DNA of 64,000 nt. Origin: Gari tellinella (taxonomy: Eukaryota; Mollusca; Bivalvia; Cardiida; Psammobiidae). This document shows, in pieces, positions 43,666 through 53,904 of the stretch. The first letter of the stretch is position 1. Each line of letters begins with the position of its first letter. The stretch covers positions 42,199,623 through 42,263,622 of the forward strand of contig OV277861.1 of NCBI GenBank assembly GCA_922989275.2, written 5' to 3'. A model generated the notes under the pieces. It worked only from the letters and a program-made list of their open reading frames with translations, did no database searches and was not told where the DNA came from. A program made the position numbers and the translations under genes.

Positions 43666-43735
43666 GCGGGACTCAATCCTACGTCCTGAGATGAGAGGCT
43701 GTTATCCTAACCACTAAGACTACCACAGCCCCACG
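43666..43735 (-). other. tRNA-like module, FB2 left arm
   Basis: Minus strand: TGTGGTAGTCTTAGTGGTTA (A box), GGATAACAGCCTCTCATCTC, and a weak B box GGATTGAGTCCC. The module and its flanks mirror 47325-47394. Confidence 0.6.
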
Positions 43736-44236
43736 GACAGACGGTAGGGCCGGGACAGAAATATAACACCTTGTTCCACATGGAAATGTACATCAATAAA
43801 GCATCAACAATTGATTAGATACACATGTAGTTTCAAAGTCATGCAACAAAAGTGTCGGTTCATCAATATTTATTCATAACATGCCCGGTTTTGATGAGAT
43901 AGGGTGAGAATATACTGACAATCAGTTGTATCCCTTTTCTCTATATATACCTTCTGACGATTTTCCCCCTCAAAATCAATCGTGTCGGATCCTTGTGGTA
44001 AGGAGTACATTGGTACTCTGCTGCCCTCAAAGTGCCTTAAAGCCGCATTGTGTTTTTGGGAAACCTGCATAAAACGGTTGTTTGGGATCCCATTAGAACT
44101 ACATGGGATGTGATTCTTTCATAAAAAGCGGCTTTATCTAAGAAATTCGCTTTTAAATATTTATTTATAATTTTTTTGTGCTAGCACAATTTAAAGAGCC
44201 TCCTTGTGAATGGAAAGAAGGACAACTCTGTAAATA

Positions 44237-44425
44237 CAGGGCTCCAGATAACGGAAATATTTCGATTACTAAACTCTTTATTTCTGCTTTTAAACCCAAT
44301 GGTGTCATACTCATTAGAATCGTCTCGAAGAGACGGTTTAATCAGTAGTAACACCGTAGCATTCGGTGCTGAAATGAGTGAGAACATGTTGGATTTGTTC
44401 AGTTTATTCCTCTTATCTGGAGCCG
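44237..44425. mobile_element. Family O palindromic element in FB2 left arm
   Basis: Ends AGGGCTCCAGATAACGG and CTTATCTGGAGCC. The central palindrome AGAATCGTCTC..GAGACGGTTTA is slightly decayed. It is absent from the right arm, so it inserted after the arms formed. Confidence 0.75.
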
Positions 44426-44444
44426 GATGAAATGAAGAATTTAA

Positions 44445-44631
44445 CCCTTATTCTGCTGCTAAGACGTCTGCTTTGACATTGTCGTGTGCAATATTTGTTC
44501 AGTTTAGATTTATGCATATTTTTGATTAAACAAACCTTTAGACGAGTGTCAAACAGTTTGGATCCAGATGAGACGCCGCGTTACGCGGTGTCTGTTTTAG
44601 AGTCAAACAGTTGCGACCAGTAGGCACAGGA
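44445..44631. mobile_element. Family K element, 187 bp (TTAA-type)
   Basis: TTAA at both ends (44441-44444, 44632-44635). Starts CCCTTATTCTGCTGC. Hairpin: GTGTCAAACAGTTTGGATCC..GAGACGCCGCGTTACGCGG, with a decayed right arm (AGAGTCAAACAGTTGCG). Confidence 0.75.
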
Positions 44632-44714
44632 TTAAACTATGAGATAAGGTCCCCACGTGTAAATAATTAATCACGGTGGTAAGCGTGTACAATCCAATAC
44701 GGGGGATCTTGCTG

Positions 44715-46775
44715 AAAATGACTGTTTCAGCCTTGTCTTCTCTCTAACTCAACCACCTATTTTTGGATCTTCACCAAACTTGCTATACATGTTTATTAGT
44801 ATAGAATCTAGCTCAATTTTGATAACTATTAAAGTCGCATGAGGCAAGTCTGAGTTATTGCCCTTGAATAATTAAAAAAAATGACTGTTTCAGTCTTTTC
44901 TGCTCTCTAACACAAACACTTTTTATTGGATCTTCACCAAACTTGCTGGCATTGTGTATTTGTTTTAAATATAGATCAAGACAAAAATCGAATACAGCTG
45001 ACTGAAAATCCTTCAAGAGGTAAAGGAGGTATGGAGTAGTCATTTATTACTTTACTTATTACCAACACGGCCAAGATGAAGCACATGCAACTATTGACCA
45101 AATAGTTGGTTTAAATAGAATAAAAACAGTTCCTGTTACAGAGTTGACAGGGCTAAAATAAGGATGAAATAGCAAATTTTTAATAATTGAAGAACCGTAA
45201 CTCCAACATGCCTTCGGCGATTTGGGTATTCATAGAACTGGACTAAGTTTTTATCCAATATTATTTTCAGCAAATTTGGTGAAGATCCAATTAAAACCGT
45301 TTGAGTCAGAAAGCTGACAAGCCTGAAGTATGCAATCTATAATCATTCAAGGGCAATAACTTCAACATGCCTTGTGCGATTTTGGTAGTTAAGATTATGA
45401 ACTTGATTTTATATTAATAAACATTTTCAACAAGTTTGGTGAAAATCACAAAAAAGTTATTTGTGTTAGAGAGCAAAAAATGGTGAAACAGGTATTTCTA
45501 AATACATAAAGGACAATAACTCAGACATGCCTTATGCGATTTAAGTAATAATCAAACTGAACCTAGATTTTGTATAAATAAAGGATTTCAGCAAGGTTTT
45601 GTTAAGATCCGAAAAGAAATGTTTGTGATAGAGAGCAAAAAATGCTGAAACATTAATTTTTAATAACTAAAGGGCAAAAAAACTCAGACATGCCTTATGC
45701 GATATCAGTACTATTCGAACTGGAGATATATTTTATATTTATAAACATGTTCAGCAAGTTTGGTGAATATCCGATAAAAACTGTATGTGTTAGAGTGCAA
45801 AAAACCCCTGAAACAGTCATATTTTAATAATTAAAGGACAATAACTCAGGTATACATTATGCGATTTTAGTAATATTCAAACTTAACCTTGATTTTATAT
45901 TAATAAACATTTTCAGCAAATTGGGTGAAAATCAATAAAAAGCATTTATGTTAGAGAGCAAAAAATGGTGAAACAGTCCTTTTTAATACATTAAGGGCAA
46001 TAACTCAGACAATCATTATGGGATTTTAGTAATAATCAAACTGGACCTAGATTTTATATAAATAAAGAATTTCAGCAAGTTTGTAGAAGATCCGATGAAA
46101 ACTCTTTGTGTTAGAGAGCAAAAAAGGCTGAAACAGTCATTTCTAATAATTCAAGAGCAATTACTCCGACATTCCTTATGCGATTTTACTAGTATTCAAA
46201 TTTAACCATGATTTAATATCAATGAAAATTTTCAGCAAGTTTGGTGAAAACTCAATAAAAAGAATTTGTGTTAGAGATAAAAACTGGCTGAAAACAGTCA
46301 TTTTAATACATAAAGGGCCAAAAAAACTTAGATATGCCTCATACGATTTTAGTAGTTATCAAACTAAACCTAGATTTTATACTAATGAACATTTTCAGCA
46401 AGTTTTGTGAAGATCCAATAAATGTATTTGTGAAAGAGAGCAATAATTGCTGAATCACTCATTTTTAATACAAAAATGGCAAAAACGCAAACATGCCACA
46501 TGCGATTTTGGTAGTAATCAAACTGAACCAAGATTTTATAATAATAAACAATTTCAGTAAGTTTGGTGAAGATCAACTAAACAATGCTTGTTTTAGAGAG
46601 CAAAAAATGCTGAAACAGTCAACTTTTAATACATAAAGGGCAAAACGTCTTACATGTCTTATTCGATTTAAGTAGAAATTTAACTGTACCTAGATTTTAT
46701 ATACAAGAACATTTAATGCAAGTTTGGTGAAGATCCGATAAAAACTCTTTGTGTTAGAGAGCAAAAAGGGCTGAA
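44715..46775 (+). repeat. Satellite c, FB2 centre (~161-bp units, two inverted plus ten direct)
   Basis: Units contain CTGAAACAGTCATTTTTAAT, AAAGGGCAATAACTCAGACA, TGCCTTATGCGATTTTAGTA, and TTTTCAGCAAGTTTGGTGAA. Two units (44715-45040) are in minus orientation, about ten (45240-46775) in plus. The flip between 45040 and 45240 marks the foldback axis and shows the arms are unequal here. Confidence 0.85.
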
Positions 46776-47324
46776 ACACCGTTGTGACGAAATGTGACTC
46801 ATTTTATAGCAATCGTTCGCACCCGGTGATATTGAACCCAGCTGTTCCACTTGCCACTAATCCGTGTGGTAATATTTATGTCAGACGATCTACTTTCGGT
46901 TTGTTATGGTTTTAAATCGCTTTTTTGGTGATTTAGGTCTGTCTTCAACATTTCATAGATCAGTTTGGCCCATTAGAATGTTCAAGCATTATTATTAACC
47001 GTTATTGTATTTCGCACATTAAAAAAAGGTCTGAAAACACAATGGGACTTTAAGCCTTTACCATAGAGTCTGCTCATATTGTATTAGTGTACAGAGACGT
47101 GTGATACTCGGTGATGTCTTTGCCGTGCTGCAGAGGTACTTTTTGCAACACATTTTGTCATGGAAAACTGAACACTTCAGTTTCTTCTCCCTCTGAAAAT
47201 CTTGCACGAAATGACTTTGGAACTACATGTGTATCTAATCAACTGTTGAAGCTTTATTGATGTATCTTTCCATGCATGTAGAACAAGGTGTTATATAGTC
47301 TGCCCCAGATCTACCGTCTGTCCG

Positions 47325-47394
47325 TGGGGCTGTGGTAGTCTTAGTGGTTAGGATAACAGCCTCTCACCTCAGGACGTAGGATTGAGTCCCGCTC
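47325..47394 (+). other. tRNA-like module, FB2 right arm
   Basis: TGTGGTAGTCTTAGTGGTTA, GGATAACAGCCTCTCACCTC, GGATTGAGTCCC. It is nearly identical to the left-arm copy, with the difference CATCTC/CACCTC in the loop. Confidence 0.6.
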
Positions 47395-47639
47395 ACTGTC
47401 GTGTTTACTCTGTCTAATGTCAGAGAGTTGCCATTTACTTACATCTTGTTTACATACTGAATACTGCTGCTCAAGCTAAGCCCAAGGTCGTTGATGTATC
47501 AAAAAGACATTGAACTTTACCTTTTTAAACCAATGACTCTCCATATTGAACAAAGGACCTCAGAGAGGAAATCAGTTAAACACAAGCAATAATCAATTAA
47601 GATATACATGTATTACATGTATATTTGATCTTTCTTATT

Positions 47640-49105
47640 TTTTTTTAAAATTAGCTTTTCCATCGTGGTTTGCGACTGCCATATTGGATTTTGCTATTGT
47701 GGAACTTGACCTTTCTGAATCAAAAACATCCAAGATTGCACAAGGGCCTCAGAAATAAGTTCCACGCCAAAATATTATTAATTTAGAGGTATAACATTTG
47801 ATTATTCTCCAAAAAAGAAAACAAATAGCTTTTTCAACATGGTTGCGGCGGCCATATTGGATTTTGCTTATTTTGAAACTTGATCTTTCAAAAGCAAAGA
47901 CACCCTAGATTGAACAAAGGGCATCAGAAATGAGTTCTACTCTAAAAAATAATCAATTAAGAAGTATAGCATTTGATTTTTGTCCAAAAACAACAAAATT
48001 AGCTTTTTCAACATGGTTTGCGGCGGCCATATTGGATTTGGCTATTGTGAAACTTGACCTTTCCGAACCAAATACATCCCAGATTGCACAAAAGCATCAG
48101 AAATGAGTTCAACACCCAAAATTTATCAACTGAGAGGTATTACATTGGTTTATTCTCCAAAAAAGAAACAAAATTAGCTTTTTTACTGTGGCTTGCGGCG
48201 GCCATATTGGATTTGGCTATTGTGAAAATTGACTTTTCCGAATCAAATACATCCCAGATTGCACAAAAGGCCTCAGAAATGAGTTCAACACCCAAAAATT
48301 ATCAATTGAGAGGTATTTCATTGGTTAATTCTCCAAAAAAGAAACAAAATTAGCTTTTTTAACATGGCTTGCGGCGGCCATATTAGATTTGGCTATTGTG
48401 GAACTTGATCTTTCCAAATCAAATACATCCGAGATTGCACAAAGGGCATCAGAAATGGGTTCAACACCCAAAAATTACCAATTGACTGATATTACGTTGG
48501 TTTATTCTCCAAAAAAGGAAAAAAGTTAGCTTTTATAGAATGGCTTGCGGCGGCCATATTGGATTTTGCTATCGTGGAACTAGATCTTTCCAAATCAAAG
48601 ACATCCCAGATTGCACAAAGGGCACCAGAAGTGAGTTATACTCTAAAAAATAATCAATTTAGAAGTATAATATTTGATTTTTAGTAAAAAAACAACGAAA
48701 AAAGCTTTTTCAACATGGTTTGTGGCGGCCATATTGGATTTAGCTAATGTGAAATTTGACCTTTCCAAATCAAAAACACCACAGATTGCACAAAGGGCAC
48801 CAGAAGTGAGTTATACTCTAAAAAATAATCAATTTAGAAGTATAATATTTGATTTTTAGTAAAAAAAACAACGAAAAAAGCTTTTTGAACATGGTTTGTG
48901 GCGGTCATATTGGATTTAGCTAATGTGAAATTTGACCTTTCCAAATCAAAGACACCACAGATTGCACAAAGGGCATCAGAAATGAGTTCCACACCAAAAA
49001 ACAATCAATTTAGAGGTATTACACTTATTTATTCTCCAAAAAACAAAAAAGTTAGCTTTTCCAAAATGGCTGGCGGCGGCCATATTGGATTTGGATATTG
49101 TGGGG
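47640..49105 (+). repeat. Satellite b, FB2 right arm (~176-bp units)
   Basis: Nine units in orientation opposite to the left arm, each with GCGGCGGCCATATTGGATTT. Adjacent units 48700 and 48880 are almost identical, pointing to recent unit duplication. Confidence 0.9.
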
Positions 49106-49229
49106 CTCATGACAGTGTGGCAGACAAGCACCTCGGTGATTTGTGATGTCTAGGGTCTCGTTAACTCACATCAAGTGAGAAACTCTCTCAACACTATTTT
49201 GCAAACGGGTCTACAGGCCTAGTCCTGCA

Positions 49230-50330
49230 CTATGTGTACTCAGCTTAAGAAACCCTTAAGCTCAGTAGAGGTTGGTTATGTCAAAGGTCCATGTCATTTA
49301 GGGGTCTAATAGAGTTAATTAAACATTAGTCAAAACTCTAGAAAAGGCTTTTATCTTACAGAATATGTCTTAACTCTTATATATAGGCCTAGTATACACT
49401 TTACATGTATCACATTTGAGTTCTTATCAGAACAGAACAGAACTTCTTTTTGACTTAAACATACAGTATATGCCTGGTTCAATTAGGTTCGTTTTATTTT
49501 ATATCTAATCGCTGTTGATCAGTGATCACTGTTGTAACCAAATATTTTTATTCTCCGTAGCTGTCCATACTTTAGACGAGTGACGTGTTTGGATAGATAA
49601 AAATTGTACATAACAGTATCATTTTTAACCATCTTTTTAAATCACAATTGGCGATTATATTAATAGTGTAAGACATTATTATTCGAAATCTAAATGACCT
49701 TGACCTTTGACATGAGCCAACTCTAGTGAGTTTAAGAATTTCTGAAATTGCGTTAACATGTCAAATATAAATTCTGTATCACATGTAGTTCCTGAGTTTC
49801 GGCAAATGTTAAATTAACCATATTTGACCTCTAAATGACCCTGACCTTTGTTGGTCACAACCTTAGTTGAACCAAGCTCAAGAGCTTCTTGAGTTGAGTA
49901 CACATTCCAAATATAAAGTCGGTATCACATGCAGTTCCAAAGTTATGGCCAATGTTTAATACACCCGATTGTACCACCAAATGACCTTGTCATTTGCTCG
50001 ACATAACCCAGGATGTACTGAACTCAAGAACTTCTTGAGTTGAATACACATTCCAAATATAAAGAATGTATCACATGAAACTCCAAAGTTATGGCCAGTG
50101 TTTAATTCACCCGATTCTACTTCTAAATTACCTTGACATTTGTCGGACATGACTAAAGTTAAAATGAGCTCAAGAGCTTCTTGAGTTGAGTATACATACC
50201 AAATATAAAGGCTCTATCCTATGTAATTCAAGAGTTATGGACAATATAAAGTTGTGGACAGACGGTCAAACAAACAGACAAATATACCAATAGACAGACA
50301 GAAAGACAGACAAAAACAATATGCTCCCGA
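49230..50330 (-). repeat. Satellite a, FB2 right arm, with a LINE 3' fragment
   Basis: Units with GCTCAAGAGCTTCTTGAGTT and CCAAATATAAAG mirror the left arm. The array is longer than the left because of an insert at ~49430-49680 that begins AACAGAACAGAACTTC, a LINE 3' end related to 4491. It ends TTTTTATGCCCCCA-type sequence near 50330, a terminus also seen at 63634. Confidence 0.75.
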
Positions 50331-50689
50331 CTAAGTAGAGTGGGGGCATAAAAATACCGACACATCGATACTTTTCATTGAAATCTTTCACGGAACGTAT
50401 ACTGTCTGCAAGCACGGTCGCGAAAATATGTGACTTTAAGCTTTAAAACACAAAATACACAACGTCACTACTAATCATTTTCATATTTAATCCTATCTTA
50501 ATACTATTAATCATATGTAAAGATATTAAGCGCCTGCCATCAGAACTTGAAGTTGTTCCTTCTTGTTTTAACTCACCCGGTCTTCTCCATGGGTGCCGAC
50601 ATTTTTTCGTATGTGCCTGACCTAATAACCGAAGTTATATTAGGCAGGGAACCAGACTACTACCCTAGTACTTAACTCTTCACCGATAC

Positions 50690-51042
50690 TCTAGTTCAAC
50701 CCAGCCCAGCATGAGGGTAGAAAACGAAATGGTGGAAGAGAGTGACAGCTTGTAACAAGCTGGTAGATTAACCAATCACAGATTAATAGATTATGCCCAA
50801 ACTTAAAGATAGATAAAATCATAGCAGCCCCATTCTTTAACCACTACATTGGACGTTAGATCTGATTTTAAACTCATCTGTATATTTAACACTTTTAACT
50901 GTTTTTCAATCTTACTTTCATACTTTGACGTCTTACTGTCAATACTTTTGCAAAACTCTTTTTTCTTGCACTGACTGCGCGTCTGCTAATAATACCCGTA
51001 AGGGGAGTTCAGCAGTAATCGAAGATAGATAGATAGATAGAT
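50690..51042 (+). mobile_element. Probable LINE 3' fragment with (GATA)n tail
   Basis: AT-rich, non-coding, ending AGTTCAGCAGTAATCGAA and GATAGATAGATAGAT. TACCCTAGTAC occurs both before (50661-50671) and after (51170-51180) this segment, a third copy of the FB2 flank motif. The layout suggests a second insertion at the same site or a rearrangement. 51043-51180 is unassigned. Confidence 0.4.
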
Positions 51043-51204
51043 TCATACAGATTTGGTCAATACATGTAGCTGTCGTCTTCGCATTTGTTTACACGAGAGT
51101 CTCACTCTAGGCGTTTTGTTGATTGTGAACAAGTGTAGATATGTGACGTCATATAAGCTTACCCTAGTACGAACCTAGTAGGTCAGCTAAACTCGCCCAA
51201 TAAT

Positions 51205-51363
51205 AACTTGTCCCTTCACCATGCATTATTCATGACTGACAGGTAATTAAAACCAGACTATACAAACTTACAAACCAATACTACCAACAACTCAGTAACG
51301 AGAAGAACTTTCTTAGGTATTGCCTACGTTTTCTCTGCATTGGAGAAGTGTTATAACTCATAC
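51205..51363 (+). promoter_or_regulatory. Conserved 5' flank / 5' UTR of exon-1 copy 2
   Basis: AACTTGTCCCTTCACCATGC..TTCATGACTGACAG|GTAATT matches 34404-34437 and may be a non-coding exon with its donor. The stretch 51270-51363 (CCAATACTACCAACAACTCA.., GTTTTCTCTGCATTGGAGAA) matches 35603-35683 almost exactly. Conservation beyond coding sequence reflects the recent duplication; promoter elements are not individually identified. Confidence 0.4.
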
Positions 51364-51507
51364 ATGATGGTGTGGGACCGTTTTAGAATTAATGGCCAAC
51401 TTGTCGTGTTGATTTTGGTTGTTGTAAGCGTGTATCTTCTATTTAGAAACTATAACAATAAATTAGATCTTCCAAACACAATTGCCGAGCGGGAATCAAC
51501 CGAGAAG
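51364..51507 (+). CDS. First coding exon, type II membrane protein, copy 2
   Basis: The same ATGATG start as copy 1, encoding 48 codons: MMVWDRFRINGQ, the anchor LVVLILVVVSVYLLF, then RNYNNKLDLPNTIAERESTE and K, ending at donor GAGAAG|GTACCA in phase 0. One signal-anchor after a short tail predicts a type II protein with its catalytic domain in the Golgi lumen. Compared with copy 1 it keeps a longer stem region, so it is the better candidate for a live gene. Downstream exons were not found up to 64 kb, consistent with long introns. Membership of the methyltransferase-like family is inferred from tandem context only. Confidence 0.65.
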
Positions 51508-51599
51508 GTACCATTTTATTTACTCCTTTTATGATAAAAAGAAAATACTTCTTAGTATGAATTTGAAAGAGTGTTTGAATTTCTGTATTGTCAAGCTGT

Positions 51600-51815
51600 G
51601 GTATTTTGACATTTTGCAAAACAATTGAGATACAGACCAGATGCCAAATACCTCGTCTGATTAGGATCAAACTTATGTAGTGGGTAGGACGTTATTATTT
51701 CCTATAAACCGGATTTAAACTTAAATAGCTACGCCTTTTGCCAACAGTTTGCAACAAGGTAATTTGCCGAGTAACTCGGCGTCTGATCGGCCTGCAGACT
51801 ATATGCCACTCAGAT
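51600..51815. repeat. Two decayed shared hairpins
   Basis: 51615-51675 (GCAAAACAATTGAGATACAG..CGTCTGATTAGGATCAAACT) and 51740-51815 (CAACAGTTTGCAACAAGGTA..GTAACTCGGCGTCTGATCGG). They lie in the intron after exon-1 copy 2. Confidence 0.5.
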
Positions 51816-51883
51816 TTGAATGATTTTACAGAAATTCTTAAACCAAATTGAATTGTTTGCGTTTGCGTTTCGGTTGTGTTTAA

Positions 51884-53030
51884 TTATTTCACTGCCAAGT
51901 TTTATCGTCTGCTTCAACCCTCTTACCGCTAAAATATCGTTTGCAATGATAGTGTCGTCTTAAATATTTCTTCAAGTCAGATTTAAGGGTGTATCCAACC
52001 TGTAAGCGATTTTTGCAAAGTATTAAATTTTTTTCTATCATTGTATTTTTGGAAGAGCTATTTATGATGAATGGAAAAATTAAAATATATATATATGGTG
52101 GTGTCCTATTTTTGAGCTACAGCGATTTGAAAAAGGTATGTCAAATTTGGATTTTTTTTTCAAATGTTACCCATTCAGAGTACAAGCTTCAGCAAAAGCT
52201 ATTTCAAAACAAAACAAAATGGTAATTTTGGTTTTCTTTATTAATTTCATGTTTATGGTGGTATTTTCACATATATAAACCAAATTTAGACAAAGCAGGC
52301 ACCGGGTTTGAACAATATGGATCCTTGGAATATCAAAAAATATGCTTTATATAGGGCATGCCTTTATTAGATTTTTTATTTTATGAAGAAAAGTAAAAAA
52401 AAAATGGAAAATGAAATAGTTCTAGTATTAAACATTTTCTTATATTCTACCAGATGAAAGCCCATGCTAAGGCAGTTCAAAATATGAAAAGAAATTGAAA
52501 GGTCAGTGTTGAAAATGTTGAGCTATTAAAGTAAAAAAGAGTTATCTCCCCTTACAAAATTTACAAAAAGTACCATATCGATGATATTTAGAGCTGTATA
52601 AATTTCACATTTGGTGCCTTTTTTACTAATTAGTTTTTGTATAAAGAAATACTACCATAGATAGGAAATAAATAACACAAAACCAAATTGCCATATTTGT
52701 TTTCATTTAAAATGGATTTTATTGAAGCGGGCTGTTTGAAAAGGACAAAATAAGAGGAAGTGGGTGGGGTACATTTTACATGGCCGTAGAGCCAACTGTT
52801 GTTCACCAAAATGTACAATTTTTCTATTTTTTCATTCATCTTAAATAGCGCTTCAATACAAAACCATCATAGAGTGTTTACATATACTTTGAAAATTTCC
52901 CAAATTCATGACATTGATACACCCTTAAGCCATTTTAGAGAGATGAAAAATTGATATAAATGTCAAACAGTTCTGATCAGGATCCAAACTGTTTGCAAAG
53001 TTGCCGTTTGGTGTCAATGGCAGTGACATA
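51884..53030. mobile_element. Family K element with nested family M
   Basis: Left end TTAATTATTTCACTGCCAAG, right end TCAATGGCAGTGACATATTT next to TTAA. A shortened hairpin lies at 52961-52998 (GTCAAACAGTTCTGATCAGG..). Family M occupies 51987-52924. Confidence 0.6.
51987..52924. mobile_element. Family M element (938 bp), TTAA target
   Basis: TTAA at both ends (51983-51986, 52925-52928), TIR GGGTGTATCCAA and TTGATACACCC. AT-rich interior with no protein. Confidence 0.65.
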
Positions 53031-53034
53031 TTTA

Positions 53035-53281
53035 ACCCTTTACCCAATAATCCGTTTATAACATTAAATACAGGTGATCACTTAAAGCAGGTTGAAAGTA
53101 AAGCAGAATGTGCCTTAAGGCACATTCTGCTTTACTTTCAGCCTGCTTTAAACTACTATCAGCTAGGCTATATCAAGATATTTGTTATTGAAATTGTTCA
53201 TGAGTTTATAAACTGGAACTATTTTCTTTTGCGGAGGAATAAATTAAACTCGCTAAAAGTCGCTTATATGGGGGGAAAGGG
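53035..53281. mobile_element. Family D element, 247 bp, intact
   Basis: TTAA both ends (53031-53034, 53282-53285), CCCTTTACCCAATAATCC..GGGGGGAAAGG. The hairpin (53082-53152) is perfect around GAATGTGCCTTAAGGCACAT. It is the cleanest family D copy. Confidence 0.88.
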
Positions 53282-53519
53282 TTAAATGTACATGTGAATG
53301 AAAAACATCACATCCACTTCACCCTAGTGTTTTCAGTGAAATTGACTTGTACATGTATGTTCACTTAAATAAAAACATAATTTTTTCAGATTTAGGGATT
53401 TTTTTTACTAAGGAAACTTATGTAAGAATGCCAAAAAGTTTGGATTTGCCAAGTCGCCTTTTGGCGCCATTGAAAGTGAAAAAGTTAAACTCACGTGTAC
53501 ATTTTACATTTTTTATTTA

Positions 53520-53765
53520 CAGTGGAGAATCTGTTATTCTTTCCCAATAAACGCGTTTACGCTAAAACTATTATTTGCAGTGCAAACAGTTTGGAGCCAG
53601 ATCAGACGCCGGGTAACCCGGCGTCTGATCAGGCTCCAAACTGTTTGCCACCAAGATAAACATGAAATATCAGAATTGTCCAAAAGTTGTATTTTTCTAC
53701 GTTTTAGTGCTTTGCGTTTGCGTACGTTTGCGTTTAAAAGGGAAAGAATAACAGATTCTCCACTG
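53520..53765 (+). mobile_element. Family A element, full length (246 bp)
   Basis: CAGTGGAGAATCTG..CAGATTCTCCACTG, TA on both sides, hairpin 53583-53648. Confidence 0.92.
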
Positions 53766-53904
53766 TACCCTTATGGTTTACTGGCAGCATTAGCCTTTAT
53801 AGTAAAGAGACTTCTTAACGGATATCAAAGGGTACCTCCGTCGTTTACCTAGGTCCACAGCCATCAAATTGTTCGCTGTCATCATCTATAAAACTCACAT
53901 ATGC

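Larger units (their letters stand above)
41119..50670. mobile_element. Foldback element FB2, 9.5 kb, mirror-image arms
   Basis: An 11-bp direct repeat, CTACCCTAGTA, lies at both ends (41119-41129, 50660-50670). Inside it, GTCTGGTTACTTCCCC (left) mirrors GTCTGGTTCCCTGCC (right). Next come GTCAGGC..ACGAAAAATGGC, GGAGAAGACCGGGTGAGTTA, and ~200 bases of close arm identity. The arms then hold, in mirrored order: satellite a, satellite b, a tRNA-like module, satellite c. The centre is near 45050-45130. The left arm has received family O and K elements at 44237-44631. There is no transposase frame. Long inverted repeats built of tandem units recall Foldback/Galileo-type elements. Confidence 0.82.

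Noticed and set aside
42329..49146. Conserved small proteins in the satellite b arrays (e.g. FVVFWTN.., AAILDLAIV..)
   Set aside because: They follow the 176-bp repeat; stops and frameshifts differ between units with no constraint.
53580..53852. Recurrent protein frame QTVWSQIRRRVTRRLI.. (also at ~8967, 12772, 26947, 57384)
   Set aside because: It is the family A hairpin read as codons and recurs only because the element does; both strands are open by symmetry.
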